In this document: piece by piece, positions 12,153-24,390 of the stretch
Numbering within the stretch: position 1 is the stretch's first letter
Layout of the letters: each line of letters opens with the position of its first letter
Assembly (NCBI GenBank): GCA_029204225.1
Contig: CM055111.1
Coordinates: forward strand, 2,765,029-2,829,028
Source: Diphasiastrum complanatum
Taxonomy: Eukaryota; Streptophyta; Lycopodiopsida; Lycopodiales; Lycopodiaceae
DNA length: 64,000 nt
Direction of reading: 5' to 3'
Program-made: the position numbers and the translations under genes
Notes under the pieces: generated by a model
Told to the model about the DNA's origin: nothing
Seen by the model: the letters and a program-made list of their open reading frames with translations, nothing else
Databases searched by the model: none

Positions 12153-12713
12153 TGTCATGTGCCAACCTTAGCATTCAAACATCTAATCCATTCATTAAAT
12201 ATTAAATTACAATGGAAATGCAAGACAGCAAGAAACTAGTCAAAAATCAAGAAGATAGCTAAAAGTAGCAAAACTTCACCAAAATAGGCAAAGTAAGGTA
12301 TCTTTATTCATGATTATTGATCATTCACAAGATAGGGCCTGACTCTAGAGCATGATCATAGCTCTCATGTGATTTTAGGCACATGAACCATTTTCTCCAT
12401 CAAGAAAGCTCTCCAAGAGAAGCTCCAAGATCTCTTAAAACTCAAAATTACAAAATGAACAATAGCCTCCAAATTTAGCATGACCTCCGCTATTGATAGT
12501 GGTCATTTGTGCCTCTACTATAAGTTTGGGGCCTTATTTTGCTAAATTGGGCCTTACAACCATTATTAGAAGAAGCTATTCTCAATTCTAGCGAGGTTGT
12601 TTGAACCACTTTATTAACTGTCCTATTGAGTAGTTCTAATCTAATTTAGCCCCATGGCTATATTTGTCAATTCATTAGCAAGCTCATGGGCTAATTACAT
12701 GCATCACATGACA
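12153..12713 (-). repeat. LTR of element E1 (3' LTR, 561 bp)
   Basis: Plus-strand ends are TGTCATGTG and CACATGACA, a perfect 9-bp terminal inverted repeat with canonical TG...CA. The outer edge at 12,713 touches the polypurine tract. The E2 copy of this LTR is truncated and matches only from about 12,411. Confidence 0.8.
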
Positions 12714-12726
12714 CTCCCCCTACTTT
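12714..12726 (-). other. Polypurine tract of E1
   Basis: Read on the minus strand this is AAAGTAGGGGGAG immediately before the LTR start, the expected plus-strand primer site of an LTR retrotransposon. Confidence 0.7.
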
Positions 12727-13699
12727 AAGCATTTTTGCCCTCAAAAATGAAGACCATGTAGCTCTTTTATTGGTGTCATGCTTCATGAATCCGTTGGTGG
12801 TAGTCGAAGATATTTGGCCGACCTGAGTAAGAAACATCTTTTCTTGTATTATTCTTGTCAGTAGCCATCTACCATCAGATTTTGTTGTCTCAATTTTTTA
12901 GCGTAGAACAAGGTTGCAATGAGAATTTTTCATAAAGAACCTTTGATCTACAACTAATCCCATAGATTTGATAAGATCATTGAAGAAGAGATTGATGAAA
13001 AATAGAAAAGCCTCAAGTTGCATTAGTTCTGCATGGGTTGACAGGATCCAAGCAACAGACATTCGAAAGTCTTCTTCCTCAGTATCTTCCTTGATTGGAT
13101 GGCCTATCCAATTCCAGATGTGTCTTTTTTTGTCACTGCATCCGGTGTTATAGCCTTAGGCATAGCTCCTTGATGTAGCATAGTGGTATCCATTTGTAAC
13201 TCCATAGTAGTTATTAGAGCCATGCGTCCCACATTCGGATTCATCAAATCCCATGTAGTGTAGGAATCTTTTTGGTCATCTGTACACAAGGAATTTGACG
13301 GTTTTGAATTCAATTTCCAAGCTAACATATTTTCCTTGTTGATAGGATTGACGACTGCTTCAGATCTTTGGATGGATTTCTTATTATTGACTTCATTGAA
13401 GCAATGTTGATACCAATTTCATCATCAAAAAGCTCGTTGATCTAGATTCTCAAGTTGGTCTTCATCCACTTGTCCATTGGTGCTTTGCTAATAATGATTT
13501 GTCTCTGTGAAAGATAGATCGATATCAAGAATTTTGCTTTCTTCCTTGAAATCATTAGCTTCATCAAAAGATTCATGATCTTGTTTGCTCAAAACATCTC
13601 GATCGATATCTACCTTTGGCTTGGAAGTTTGCCCTTGGACTAGAGAAGGCGTTGTTCCATAGACATCAACAGTGGTACACAATTCAGGATTAGTAGTTG

Positions 13700-15010
13700 A
13701 GCTATCTTGGTCATGGACATCAAATTTGATCTATCATGTGTAATGTGATTCAATGCAACTGATAGAGAGTCTGACTTAATCAATCTGAATGTACTACACT
13801 TGATAATGGTTTAATTTGATCACTCAATTAGCCATGCCAAGTGGTAGACAATAGTTTTAGCTATCTCAAGTGATAGGGACCAATTCTATCCATGAGAGAT
13901 CGAACTCGAGTAATTGGAATGTTCTAACATTGAGATTGGTTCAGTTTAGTTACTCGATGATCTATGTCCAATGATAAGGACAAAAATCACAGCATAAGCA
14001 TCAAACGTGAGCTATTTCGACTGATGTACATGAATGTCTTACACTCGAGATTCCTCTAATTTAAACACTCAATGTCGAGTGATGATTGACGAGGAACAAA
14101 ATTGAGACTTCTTGCATGTATGCATCATATTGAAGTTATGTCAAATGATAAACATCAACTTTCGGCTATCTCAAATAGTAGGGACCAGTTTTATCGACAA
14201 TGGATCAAACTTGAGTAATCTGAATGTTATAAATTTAAGATCACTCGAGTTTGATCACTCAATGAACTATGTGGAATATTAAGACCAAAATTGCAAGCTA
14301 CTGTGAGTGAAAAACATCAAATTGTGCCATCTCAAGTGGTAGACATCTAATTTGATCAAACACAATCTATTAGATCAAACATGAGCTACCTCAAGTGATA
14401 AACATCATACTTGAGCTATTCATTTTTTGCAGGCTTGTAATTCTTCGAACTCAATCATGCTATGACAAATCTTCAATGACAAGGGCTAAAATTGAGCTAT
14501 CCCAAGATAGATTTGAATTTTGAAGAATCTCATGACATAGAGGTCAATTCCATCAACCAATCAAAATTCACTGATCTCACTATTAGTCAATTTTGATCAT
14601 TGGATGCATGTAGGATCAGATTCAAGCCATTTGAATTTCCTGTTGACCACTCATTGGGTAATATTGAGTGATAAGGTCCAAAATCTCTCTATCGTGAGTG
14701 ATACTAGACATCAACTTTGAGCTACATTCTCAAACTTAATCACTTTATGAGAAATCTAGAGTGACAAGCACCACCAATGAACTTTTTTCCTAAGATGCAC
14801 AGTGAATTTCAAATATGTTGTGTGATAGGGATAAATTTCATTGACAAGGGCTTGAAGTCGAGCTATCTTAATTTCCTAGAGTTGGAATAGGTTGAGTTTG
14901 ATCACTTGATGAGCCATGTCAGATGACAAGTCGCAAAGTAGCACGTTAGCATCAAATTTTGGCTTTCCCGAGTGGCACCAAATTTGATCTATTTAAGTTT
15001 TGTAAGCTCA
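13700..15010. repeat. Degenerate satellite-like field, block 1
   Basis: Words such as GAGCTATCTCAAGTGATAG, CATCAAATTTGAGC, GATCACTCAATGAGC and AAGTGATAAGGACCAAAAT recur in roughly the same order, spaced over an estimated 150-200 bp higher-order unit. Copies are diverged and partly reshuffled. No frame or transposon motif explains the pattern. The same family resumes at 17,430. Confidence 0.75.
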
Positions 15011-15516
15011 ACATAGCTCAAAGTCTCTATTGGTCAGTATCTTACAGTAGCTATAATTCTTTTACCCAGTCTCGGTTGCATGATCACCTCACTTTCATTT
15101 AATTGATTTCTCCCATACAGTTTCCCTGACTCTCGTTGAGTTTCCCCCTAAAAGTGACTTAGATTTCGTTAGAAGATGGCTTTAGTATCCACAAGTGTAT
15201 ACTCAAGTCCAATGTACTGGGGCTTTCTTAGAAAGTGCCATTACAAGGGCATAATCACGTTAGATATTTATTCATGATCACGAGATTTGCATCATAAACT
15301 TTATCCTTACGTCAATAGGAACAACTCACAATTCTGTTGCAACATCCAGCAGTTCGTGGCGAATCAATCTTTTATGCGAATTAATCTGGACCAGGTGGCA
15401 CAGCACATTCCTGTCAACGTTGTGGGTGCAGGCTAGATTGATAGTGCACCTACTTATGTTCAGATTCACCATCAATTTGTCATCTCACTTGCTAATTGTC
15501 CATGAAGTTTATCAGA

Positions 15517-15518
<2 letters not shown>
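15011..15518. other. Unique segment between repeat blocks
   Basis: This part of the spacer between satellite blocks is less repetitive. I see no gene or mobile-element end. Confidence 0.4.
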
Positions 15519-15608
<90 letters not shown>

Positions 15609-15900
15609 TCACGTAGTTCCTCTTGACAAAGCAAGACTAAACTCTTTGAAGTCTTTATTCATAAACCAACAAGTTGAAAAGTAAAATACAATACTGTAAA
15701 GCACCATAAAGCATAACCACTCTCAAAACATCCAGCTGATACCTACCACCATCCTACAACACAAAACTGCACGAGTTAGTATAGTGGGGAAGACATGTGT
15801 CATAGTTGAGCGTTAGTTGTTATCCATGTCCAAAAGAAGTTATACTACTTAATAGCATAAATAGCATTTTAAATCATCGTCCAGTCTTCCCAAACGTAAA
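15519..15900. repeat. (GA)n plus 300-bp direct repeat, copy a
   Basis: About 86 bp of (GA)n (15,520-15,605) is followed by about 295 bp beginning ATTTCACGTAGTTCC and ending CCCAAACGTAAA. The whole unit recurs at 16,768-17,195 in the same orientation. RERERE and SLSLSL reading frames across the tract are artefacts of the microsatellite. Confidence 0.9.
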
Positions 15901-15932
15901 AATTTTTGTCCTTTTCCCATCCTGCACATCGA

Positions 15933-16091
15933 TTAATCCCAGTAGAAATTCGGCCTTTTGATAGGTAGGTCGCTCTTTGCACTACTTTGTCCTTCCTTTC
16001 CAGTGAACCGTCTTTTCTTTCCTGTCCCTGACCCTGATACAACTGAGTTTGGATTGTTGAGATTAAAATTGCCCATTCTTTTGCTTGTGTT
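15933..16091 (-). other. Candidate last exon of an unknown gene
   Basis: On the minus strand an AG acceptor preceded by TACTTTC opens a 52-codon frame to TAA. The peptide has a basic, nuclear-signal-like GKKRRF and ends KRPNFYWD, with composition unlike the surrounding noise. I recognise no family and see no upstream exon within this window. It lies between the two (GA)n copies. A chance frame is quite possible. Confidence 0.2.
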
Positions 16092-16766
16092 CTGAAAGTA
16101 TTTATCTTGGAGTGTGAAAAAGCTTGGTCATTTCAGAAGGCATTCTATCTCACGTATGTTTTCAGCATCTCCCAAGTATATTGTCAAACACGTATATATT
16201 TTCACGTACTATCTGAAAACATATGCATAAAACACGTTCTATCTCACATATATTGTCAAATGATTCATACTATACTGAGCATGCTTCCTCACTAGTTCAT
16301 CGCTGGACAACGAACAATATTTATGATATAAAAGCCATGAAAACATAAGTGTGATCCCTCATTGTGATCCATCGCTGGACAGTGGACCAACACTATCATA
16401 TTTATCACTAAAAAAAGGTTGATATCATTCATATATTGTAAAGAGATGAAGGCAAAGATATGAAATGAGCAAAACCACATACCGTAAAGCAGAAAAGGAT
16501 GACTTCAAGCTAGGTAGGGCGCATTCTCTATCATGAGTGGATTTCCAAACCTTCTCCGCACCGCATAGTAGGGAAATCTCCTTCGAAGACAACTGATATA
16601 TAGTGATTCCGGAGGAAGCTTCGTGGAAGAGCGCTTTTAACCAAATTTGGTGGAAAACTATTTTTTGAAAAGTGCAATAAATGGTTGGGTTGGCAAAAAC
16701 AGTTTAGGACCCTCGAATTGGATATATTTTTCATGACTTGACCAAGGGTAAGATAAAGAAGAGTCC

Positions 16767-17195
<429 letters not shown>

Positions 17196-17429
17196 AAGTT
17201 TTTTTAGCGATAGGTCAAGCCTTGCCATTACCGTATCAAGGCGAGTGCCATGCTCAGTTTTTGGGCATTGGTCCATATCAATTTATTTTGTTTAAAGCAT
17301 AAGTATGAATAGTTTTTGTATATCACTAAAAGAAATGGTGTGGACACGTTTGCAGGTGTTAGAGAAAATCCATGCTTTTTCACATTGAGGGGGGGGGCGC
17401 GCTCTTTCACACTCGATTTTGTTCAGTTC

Positions 17430-20400
17430 CAAACATTACTATGACATTAATCAACTGTCCTCAAGGACAAGTTTTTGTGCACATCCCCATCTCTTGTAGT
17501 CGAAGGAGACAAACTCGAGCTAAACTCGATATTGGACAATAAGTATGAATCAAATTTGCCTTTCAAAACAACGCAAACCAAAATTGACTTTTCTGATATG
17601 TAGCATCGTACTCCAACTGTCGCGGGTGATCTACATCAAGTTTTAGCTACATGGAGTGATTTCTCAATGGGCTAAGCCGAGTGACGAGTGATTGGTACCA
17701 AAATCAAGCCATTTAAATGTCTTGAAGTCAAAATTCTGCTAATTTCATCATTCAATGGACAATCATGAGTGATGAAGGCCAAAAATCCAACTATCTTGAA
17801 TGCTAAGTAGCACCTTCAGGATATCTCATGTGATAGGAATCAAATTTTATCAACAAGTCATGGAATGCGATCAATTTAGATATACTAAACTCGATGCTGG
17901 ACAATAAGGATGAATCGATGAGCCATGTAAAGTAACATGGACCAAAATTGACTTTTTTGATATGTATACATCATACTCAAACTGCCACGGGTTGTTGACA
18001 TCAAATTCAAGCCATCTTGTACGAGACAATTCCATCTGTAAGGGTCAAAACTTATCGTCCCAAACTTTAGATTGATGAAGTCCAGTCACTCAATCACTTT
18101 GATTACTTCAACATCAAATCTAGAGTTATCTTGTGTGATAGGAGGTCCGAAGTCGACAAATCTTGATATACTAGACTTGAAATTGATTGAGTCTTATCAC
18201 TTGATCAGCCATGTCAATTGATAATCACCAAAATCACATGTTAGGCATCTAATTTGATATATGTTGAGTGATAGGCACCAACAAATACAATCATTCAATG
18301 TCTTTAAGTCAAAATTCAAGTAATACGCACCAAAATCACATGCTAGGCATTGAATTTGAGCTATTTGAGTGATAGGTACCAAATTCGAGTGACAAGGGCC
18401 AAAATGGGGCTATTTACTTTGATAGACATCTAGTTTGAGCTATCTCATGTGATGATGGTCAATTATGATCACTCAATGAGCTATTTGAAGTGATAGACAC
18501 CAAGATCAATTTGTCTCGCATGTAAGCATCGAATTCAAGTGACTTGAATGTTCTAAACTCATGATTCCACTAACTTGATCTCTCAATGGACAATATCTAG
18601 CTATAATAAGGGCCAATATTGCAGTATTTCAAGTTGTCTATATTTTGAGTTATATCATGTGGTCTCTTATCTATTCCATTGATAAGGGATAAAAAAATTA
18701 TCCATGCACAATGAATTCTAGTTATCTCTTGTGATAGGGATAAATTTCATTGACAAGGGATTGAAGTCGATCTATCTTAATGTCCTAGACTTGGCATTGG
18801 GTGACAAGCTGCAAAATCGCACGTTAGGCATCAAATTTTGGCTTTCCTGAGTGATAGGCACCAAATTTGATCTATTTGAGTTTTGTAAGCTCAACCTAAA
18901 TCGGAGTCGGTCACTCTATTTTGCAACGTGGAGTGACAAGTGCCAAAATGGGATTGTTAACATTGATAGACATCAAATTTGAGTTATCTCATGTGATGTT
19001 TGTCAACTACGATCATTCAATGGGCAATGTCAAGTGACAGGGACCAAAATCAACATGTAAACATCATATTAAAGCTACTTGTTGTGCTAAACTTGTGATT
19101 CCTCTAACTGGATCTCTCAATGGACAATCTTGAGTGATAAGGGCCAACATTGTGCCATCTCAAATGATAGAAAACAATTTTGAATTATATCGTGTGGTAC
19201 GGGTCAATTCCATTGATAAGGGATAAAAATAATCAATTTGAATGTACTAAACTTCATATTGGTCGATTTTGATCAGTCGATGATCTAAGTAAAGAGAAAG
19301 ACATTGAATTTGGGCTATCCCAAGTGATAGGTACCAAAGTTGAGCTTTCACAATGCCTCAAAGTCAAAATGTTGCAAATTTCATCACTCCATGGACAATC
19401 TCAAGTGAAAAAGGCCGAAAATTCAACTATCTTCAGTAACAGGTAGCAAATTTGAGCTAGGTCATGTGATAGGAATCAAATATCATCAATAAATGGTGGA
19501 ACTTGAGCAAAGTTGATGTACTAAACTTGATGTTGGACTATAAGGATGAGTCAATGAGCCATGTAAAGCAACATGGACCAAAATTGATTTTTTTCATATA
19601 TGCACATCATACTCAAAGTTTTCACGAGCTAATTCCATTAATAAGAGATAAAAAATAATCAATGTGAATGTAATGGACTGCATATTGTCGATTTTGATCA
19701 CTTGATGAGCTAAGTCAAGAGAAAGGCATCAAATTTGGACAATTCCAAGTGATAGGTACAAAATTGGAGCTATGTGAATGTTTCGAAGTCAAAATTTTGC
19801 TAATTTCATCACTTGATGGATAATCTTGAGTGATAAAGGCCAATAATTCAACTATACTTTGTGCGATAGGTAGCAAATTTGAGCTATCTCATTTGATAGG
19901 GATCAAATATCATCAATAAGTGGTGGAACTTGAGCAATGTGGATGTATTAAACTCGTCGTTGTACAATAAGTATGAATCAATGGGCCGTGCAAAGCATCA
20001 CAGACCAAAATTGACTCTTCTCAAACTGTCACGGGTGATTGAAGTCAAATTTGAGCTTTTGTTGTTCCACATGGAATTGCATGCAACATTCATTTGCTTT
20101 CCACCCAAACACTCTGAAGCACTTATCATAAGCTATCTCGAGTGGTACAAGCCAATCAATAAGAGATCGAAACTTTGGGCAAAAATTGAATGTCCTAAAC
20201 TTGTTCATCGAGTGATAATAATTCAAATCAAACTTGTAGGATAGGCATATCAATCTATCTAGAGCAATAAACATCAACTTTGAGCTATTTTATTGTCTTG
20301 AATCAAATATTCCTCTAATTTGATCACCTGATCGACAATTTCAAGTAATAAGGGCCAAATTGACATCTCTCGAGTGATTGGCATCAACTTTGAGCTATCG

Positions 20401-20862
20401 CAAGTGATTTACATCAATTTGAGCCATCTCAAGTGATAGGGGCCAATTCCATCAATGAGGGACCAAACATGCGCAATCTAAATTTTTGATCAAGTTCGAT
20501 CACTTGATGAGCCATTTCAACCGGTAAGGATAAAAAATCACATCACATGCATCAAACATGAGCTATCACAAGTGATAAACATCAATTTGAGCTATTTGCC
20601 TTTAATTTTATCACTCAATGAGCAATTTTCAGTGATAAGGTCCAAAATCAAGCTACCTCGAGTGATAGACATATAATTTGAGCGATCTTATAAATGGGGG
20701 TCAATTCCATCAATAAGGGATCAAATTCAAGCAACCTAAATGCGCTAGATTTGATGTTCATTGAATTTGATCACGCAATGGGCCATGTCAAGTGATAAGG
20801 ACCTAAAGTACACGTTGCACATTGAATTTGAGCTATCTTAGTCATTTGTATGAAATTTGAGC
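17430..20862. repeat. Degenerate satellite-like field, block 2
   Basis: A continuation of the word family seen at 13,700-15,010, for about 3.4 kb: GAGCTATCTC, GTGATAGGCACCAAA, TGATCACTCAATG, ATCAATAAGGGAT and others in loose rotation. Some neighbouring copies are nearly alike; for example the segments around 19,440-19,590 and 19,860-19,990 share long stretches. This points to ongoing local duplication in an old array. Confidence 0.75.
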
Positions 20863-20876
20863 CATTATAGGTTATG
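20863..20876. repeat. Target-site duplication, left
   Basis: CATTATAGGTTATG, identical to 20,965-20,978. Confidence 0.9.
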
Positions 20877-20964
20877 GAACCCAAGGGAGTTGGCTCAATT
20901 GGTTAGCTTGACATCCAAAGTTTCTTTGGTCTCAAGTTCGAGCCTTCCCTTGGAAACCAAGAAG
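20877..20964 (+). mobile_element. tRNA-derived retroposon (minimal SINE or tRNA retropseudogene)
   Basis: An 88-bp insert lies between perfect 14-bp direct repeats, which marks it as a retroposed unit. It has a good pol III A box (TGGCTCAATTGG) and B box core (AGTTCGAGCC). GGGAG near the start can pair with CTTCCC after the B box, as in a tRNA acceptor stem. The D-stem pairing is poor, so it is not a functional tRNA gene. The insert is too short for most plant SINEs and has no poly(A) tail. It sits in the satellite-like field and is younger than it. Confidence 0.8.
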
Positions 20965-20978
20965 CATTATAGGTTATG
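20965..20978. repeat. Target-site duplication, right
   Basis: CATTATAGGTTATG, identical to 20,863-20,876. Confidence 0.9.
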
Positions 20979-22138
20979 AGTCTATCAAATAATATTCTAT
21001 AGGTTTCAGTTTCATATAAATTAGTTAGTTTAAGGTTTTAGAAAGAATTAGTTTGGCTCTAGCTTTAATACATTCTTTGAGTGTAATGAAGTTTTAAGAA
21101 AATGCATGCCATTTTACAAAGATCATACAAGTATTTCTTAATCATTATTAAATTCTAATATATATGAAAATGTACTATTTTAAAATTTTGAGATTGATTG
21201 TCAATTTTTTTTAAATCTTGCCTTTGCATCATGCATCTCATTTTGGACTTAATTATGTTATGTGAACGTAAGCTCTACATGGATCTACCTACTTTACTAC
21301 ACATACATTTCTTGCATATGAAAACAATAAGCAAACAATTCCCTGCTTTTCAAAAAAGTAGTTGTTTTTTAAAGGGTCAACTTGTTGTAAATTTTCTGCG
21401 AAGACAGTTTTTGGAGAAAGATGTCCGCTCCATTCCTATACTCTGATGGCTTTCCCAAACACATACCCAAAGTTTGAATCAATAAAAACCCTATTGAAAA
21501 ATGATAAATTCCTTAGTAAGCTTTGTATCAAAATTTGAGCCTCGAATAGATTTCTTTTTAGCCTTCACCTTATAGGATCAGTAGGCTTTTGGCCCATGAG
21601 TTGCTAAAAAGCCTACAATTTTTTTCATAGGTTTTGTGTTAAGTTGAAAAAATAAATTTCGACAAGCACTCTGACTCAATGCCCATGTTGTAAATATGTT
21701 GAAAAAAAATACAAACTTGTCACCATTTAATGTTAATGAGGATAGGGTCTACCTAAAAAATATGAGTGGGATTATAATATAGAAGAAATTTATTTATAAT
21801 TCAAAATGTATTTAGAAAATAAAATGTTATTAAATTGAAACATATACATTTTGAAACTGGGAAAATTTCCTAGCTAAAAATGGTACAAATGTACCTAGGA
21901 AATTAAGGTTTTTCCTACAAAGTGATGCACATGCATTTTCTAACTAGAAAAAAAGCTTTCCTGGTTAAAAGAGGTCCAAATCCACTTTTTAAGTAGGAAA
22001 AATCATGTGCAACTAAGAAATCTTGTTTTTACCCTATATAGGATCTGATCAAAAGTTCTCTGTGTCCGTGAATGTTAACTATTGCAGCAGAATGTTATAT
22101 AGGAATATCTGCTTATATTAAACTGAAGATATGCATAC
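20979..22138. other. AT-rich DNA downstream of the P450 exons
   Basis: It should hold further P450 exons on the minus strand if the gene were complete; I find none. Two GGAAAAATT/CCTAGCTAAAAA-type inverted words near 21,860-22,010 hint at a small decayed element. Confidence 0.4.
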
Positions 22139-22642
22139 CTTATTGGTTTCTTGGTATGTGACCACACATGGCTGTTTGTCCCATGAGCTTAGAACCCATC
22201 TCGTGATCCTATCAATTTTTGCAATCTTGTTCCGTGGTAGTTCAGAATGCATTGAATCACGAGTATTCTTCACCAATTTGGCTTTTATATCTTGTGACAT
22301 GGCAAGGGGCAAGCTAATTAGACTAGATATAGACGGAGTGTAGAATATCGTAAATGACTTGTGCCCTGTAGCCAACACAAATCTGGCAGCTTCTGGAGTG
22401 GACGTCACTTTAGTAGGATGGTCCATCAAGTGGGTACGAAAAGTGCGACCATATCTGTCAAATTACATAGCTTCATGCTTCAAATAGGAGTGAAATCATG
22501 CTGCTGAACAAAACATTCAGAATGAGGTAAGTTATAATATTGATCATGTAGTTGAAAAGGGAGCGAACAATATATACCTGGCGATGTGCTGGGAGTAGAA
22601 TTGGAATGGACCCTGGCTGTAGAAAGTGAAGCTTTTGCCGAT
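22139..22642 (-). pseudogene. Cytochrome P450 (clan 85, CYP707-like), two-exon fragment
   Basis: Two minus-strand exon pieces, 22,642-22,578 and 22,454-22,139, are joined across a 123-bp GT-AG intron in matching phase and give about 127 residues without a stop. They match the N-terminal half of clan-85 P450s such as ABA 8'-hydroxylases. Markers are IGKSFTFYSQ, RYGRTFRTHL (the usual KRYG.IFKTHIL region), STPEAARFVL, and TYQETNK followed by a donor GTATGC. The first exon piece meets an in-frame TGA just before IGKS, where GGATG-type repeat DNA begins. Oxygen-binding, ExxR and heme-Cys regions are not found downstream. It is a broken gene or exon remnant. Family call is fair, subfamily uncertain. 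Confidence 0.65.
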
Positions 22643-22644
22643 TC

Positions 22645-22760
22645 ATGCAAATGGAAATGGGTGTCAGAAATATTGGAGATGGGCATCGGATGCAATCCGT
22701 AGATGAGGGCGACAGATGCAAATGCAGATGAAGAGTGTCGGAGCTCCCTTTCTCCCTCCC
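22645..22760. repeat. GGATGCAAATG-type repeat, copy near P450
   Basis: The stretch ATGCAAATGGAAATGGGTG through AGATGAAGAGTGTCGG is repeated, slightly diverged, at about 25,697-25,802. It abuts and replaces the 5' part of the P450 first exon. Confidence 0.75.
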
Positions 22761-24099
22761 CTGAAACTGTTGCCTATGGCGGTTGTTGGAATGCGAGGGG
22801 ATCATGTGAGTAGTTGGAATGTCCCAGTTGGTGATGGGGACCTGGATCTTGTAGCAGTAGGGGATTGCACTTGTGGTGATTGTGGTTGCTGAGTATCCAT
22901 CAATTGTAGCTGTGGTGAGGAAGTGGCAGGTGATGTTTGTCTGGTCCTGCTCAACTAGTCTACAATTTGCGTTCCTCTTCATGAAGATTGTCTCACTACT
23001 GCACAATTGGTGATATAGGTACATGCAGCTGCTATCTTTGATAGTATCCAAGCTAGACTTCTATTGAATGAAGGACTCATTTGACTGGTCTGTCGGTTGA
23101 TGCCATCGGTTGAGCCTTTAAATAATTGCTTTGGCTAGAATCCCTTGCTTGAAAAATTTTGTTGAAAATCGATCAAGAGATTTGGCAGAAGTCGAGGTAG
23201 TTGGAGCGCTCTATAAGAGCACTTGGTCATGGCACTCAGGTAGAACATTTGGTGGAGCGCTCAGTTGGAACAGTTGGTCGAAGCACGTTGGACCAAATTT
23301 TCACAATGTCTCTGTAGTTGACTCGAAGACCAATATCTGAATTATATGCCGGAAGGAACTTTGAAGTGACATGGATCTTTCAAAAACTTGGATATGCACC
23401 AATATCCCAAACTCACTACAAGGTGATTTGGAGATGGATAGATAAATAAAAAAATTCATTCTGAGCTATTCTAAAAGTATGACTTGCCATTTATAGACAG
23501 TTGATAAATGCAGAGTGCTTGTCAAACAAAAAATTCATGCATCAGAGAGTGGATGCTATAGTGCCTATGGTGGAAAACTTCGGTTGAACTCCTCGGTCGA
23601 GGAGACTCGGTTTGAGTTCCTTAGTGAAGATTCAATTGAAGAGTTCGGTGCAAGAGAGTTGGTTCAAAACATTTGGATGGAAGCCTCGGCTAAAGAGCCT
23701 CGATTTTAACATTTAGTGGATTTTGGAAGTATACGAACCATCATATATAACATCGGATGTATTTTAGTCAATATGAAATAGTCAAGCATTGGACATAAAA
23801 TCGGATGTGACGAGAGATTGAGGAGTCAGATATAAAATATGGGAACTCTCAGATGGGCTGGTCGGATGTAGCTTTAATAACAGTTTAGAGGTATATTGGA
23901 TCTTCTGTTGATTACAGTCTCGGATGTACTTGGTCATGAATGGACATGTCTTCGACTGTTTTGTCTTTGAGTGAATCATATACCAAAATCAGATTAGCAA
24001 TATGGGATTCTATATTGATTGTTTTTCAGATATAATTGAACTGATAGGATATGATTGATATGTCAAATCAACCATTAAAATCTGAACAATTGTGAAGAA
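22761..24099. other. Low-complexity DNA with GTTGG/CTCGG words; no gene
   Basis: From about 23,100 to 23,720 the words GGTTGAG, TTGGTCGA and GAGCGCTC recur in an irregular 15-20 bp rhythm (for example GGAGCGCTCTATAAGAGC). Open frames of 60-190 codons cross the stretch but have repeat-like composition. I do not call a gene. Confidence 0.4.
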
Positions 24100-24390
24100 C
24101 TCTGATAACTCATCGGATGTATTCTGAAGCTCGTCGGATGCCAACTGTGGAATGCAAAGGGAATGCAGGGACAGATGTAACAAAATGCAGTAGCGGATGC
24201 AAATGTGTCGGATGTAGATGAAAGTAGAGGACGTTAGATGCAATGGTTAGAAGGCACTGGCGGATGCAAATGGTTGGCGAATGCAATGGGCATCGGATGG
24301 AACTGAGATGGAGGACGTCGGATGAAACTGATGAGGAAGGGTGTCGGATGGAGGTTGGCAGATGCAATGGACGTCGGATGGAACTGGATC
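24100..24390. repeat. GGATG minisatellite
   Basis: TCGGATG and GATGCAAATGG words recur every 15-30 bases. The same word family appears at 25,700-25,870 and 26,270-26,560, on both sides of the TCGAAAAA tract. Confidence 0.7.

Larger units (their letters stand above)
12153..13700 (-). mobile_element. Gag-only LTR retrotransposon, copy E1 (3' part)
   Basis: Minus-strand element fragment: LTR, polypurine tract, then internal sequence shared with copy E2 (28,724-30,700). E1 lacks two internal stretches present in E2, of about 95 and 250 bp. It ends near 13,700, where the satellite-like field begins. The internal frame at 13,488-13,682 matches part of E2's gag-like protein. No protease, reverse transcriptase, RNase H or integrase motif is visible. 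The element is non-autonomous or deleted. Confidence 0.7.

Noticed and set aside
12153-12713. Reading E1 as a DNA transposon because of its 9-bp inverted ends
   Set aside because: The polypurine tract and the inner boundary show these are LTR termini.
15496-15684. RERERE-rich open frame, and SLSLSL frames at 16,531-17,106 minus
   Set aside because: They are translations of (GA)n microsatellites; no protein evidence.
20877-20964. Functional tRNA gene
   Set aside because: The D-stem does not pair and the unit sits between a 14-bp TSD; a retroposed tRNA-like unit fits better.
22473-23051. 192-codon minus-strand frame
   Set aside because: It overlaps the P450 first-exon piece in another frame and runs into GGATG repeat DNA; composition is His/Thr/Ser-rich from repeats, no domain.
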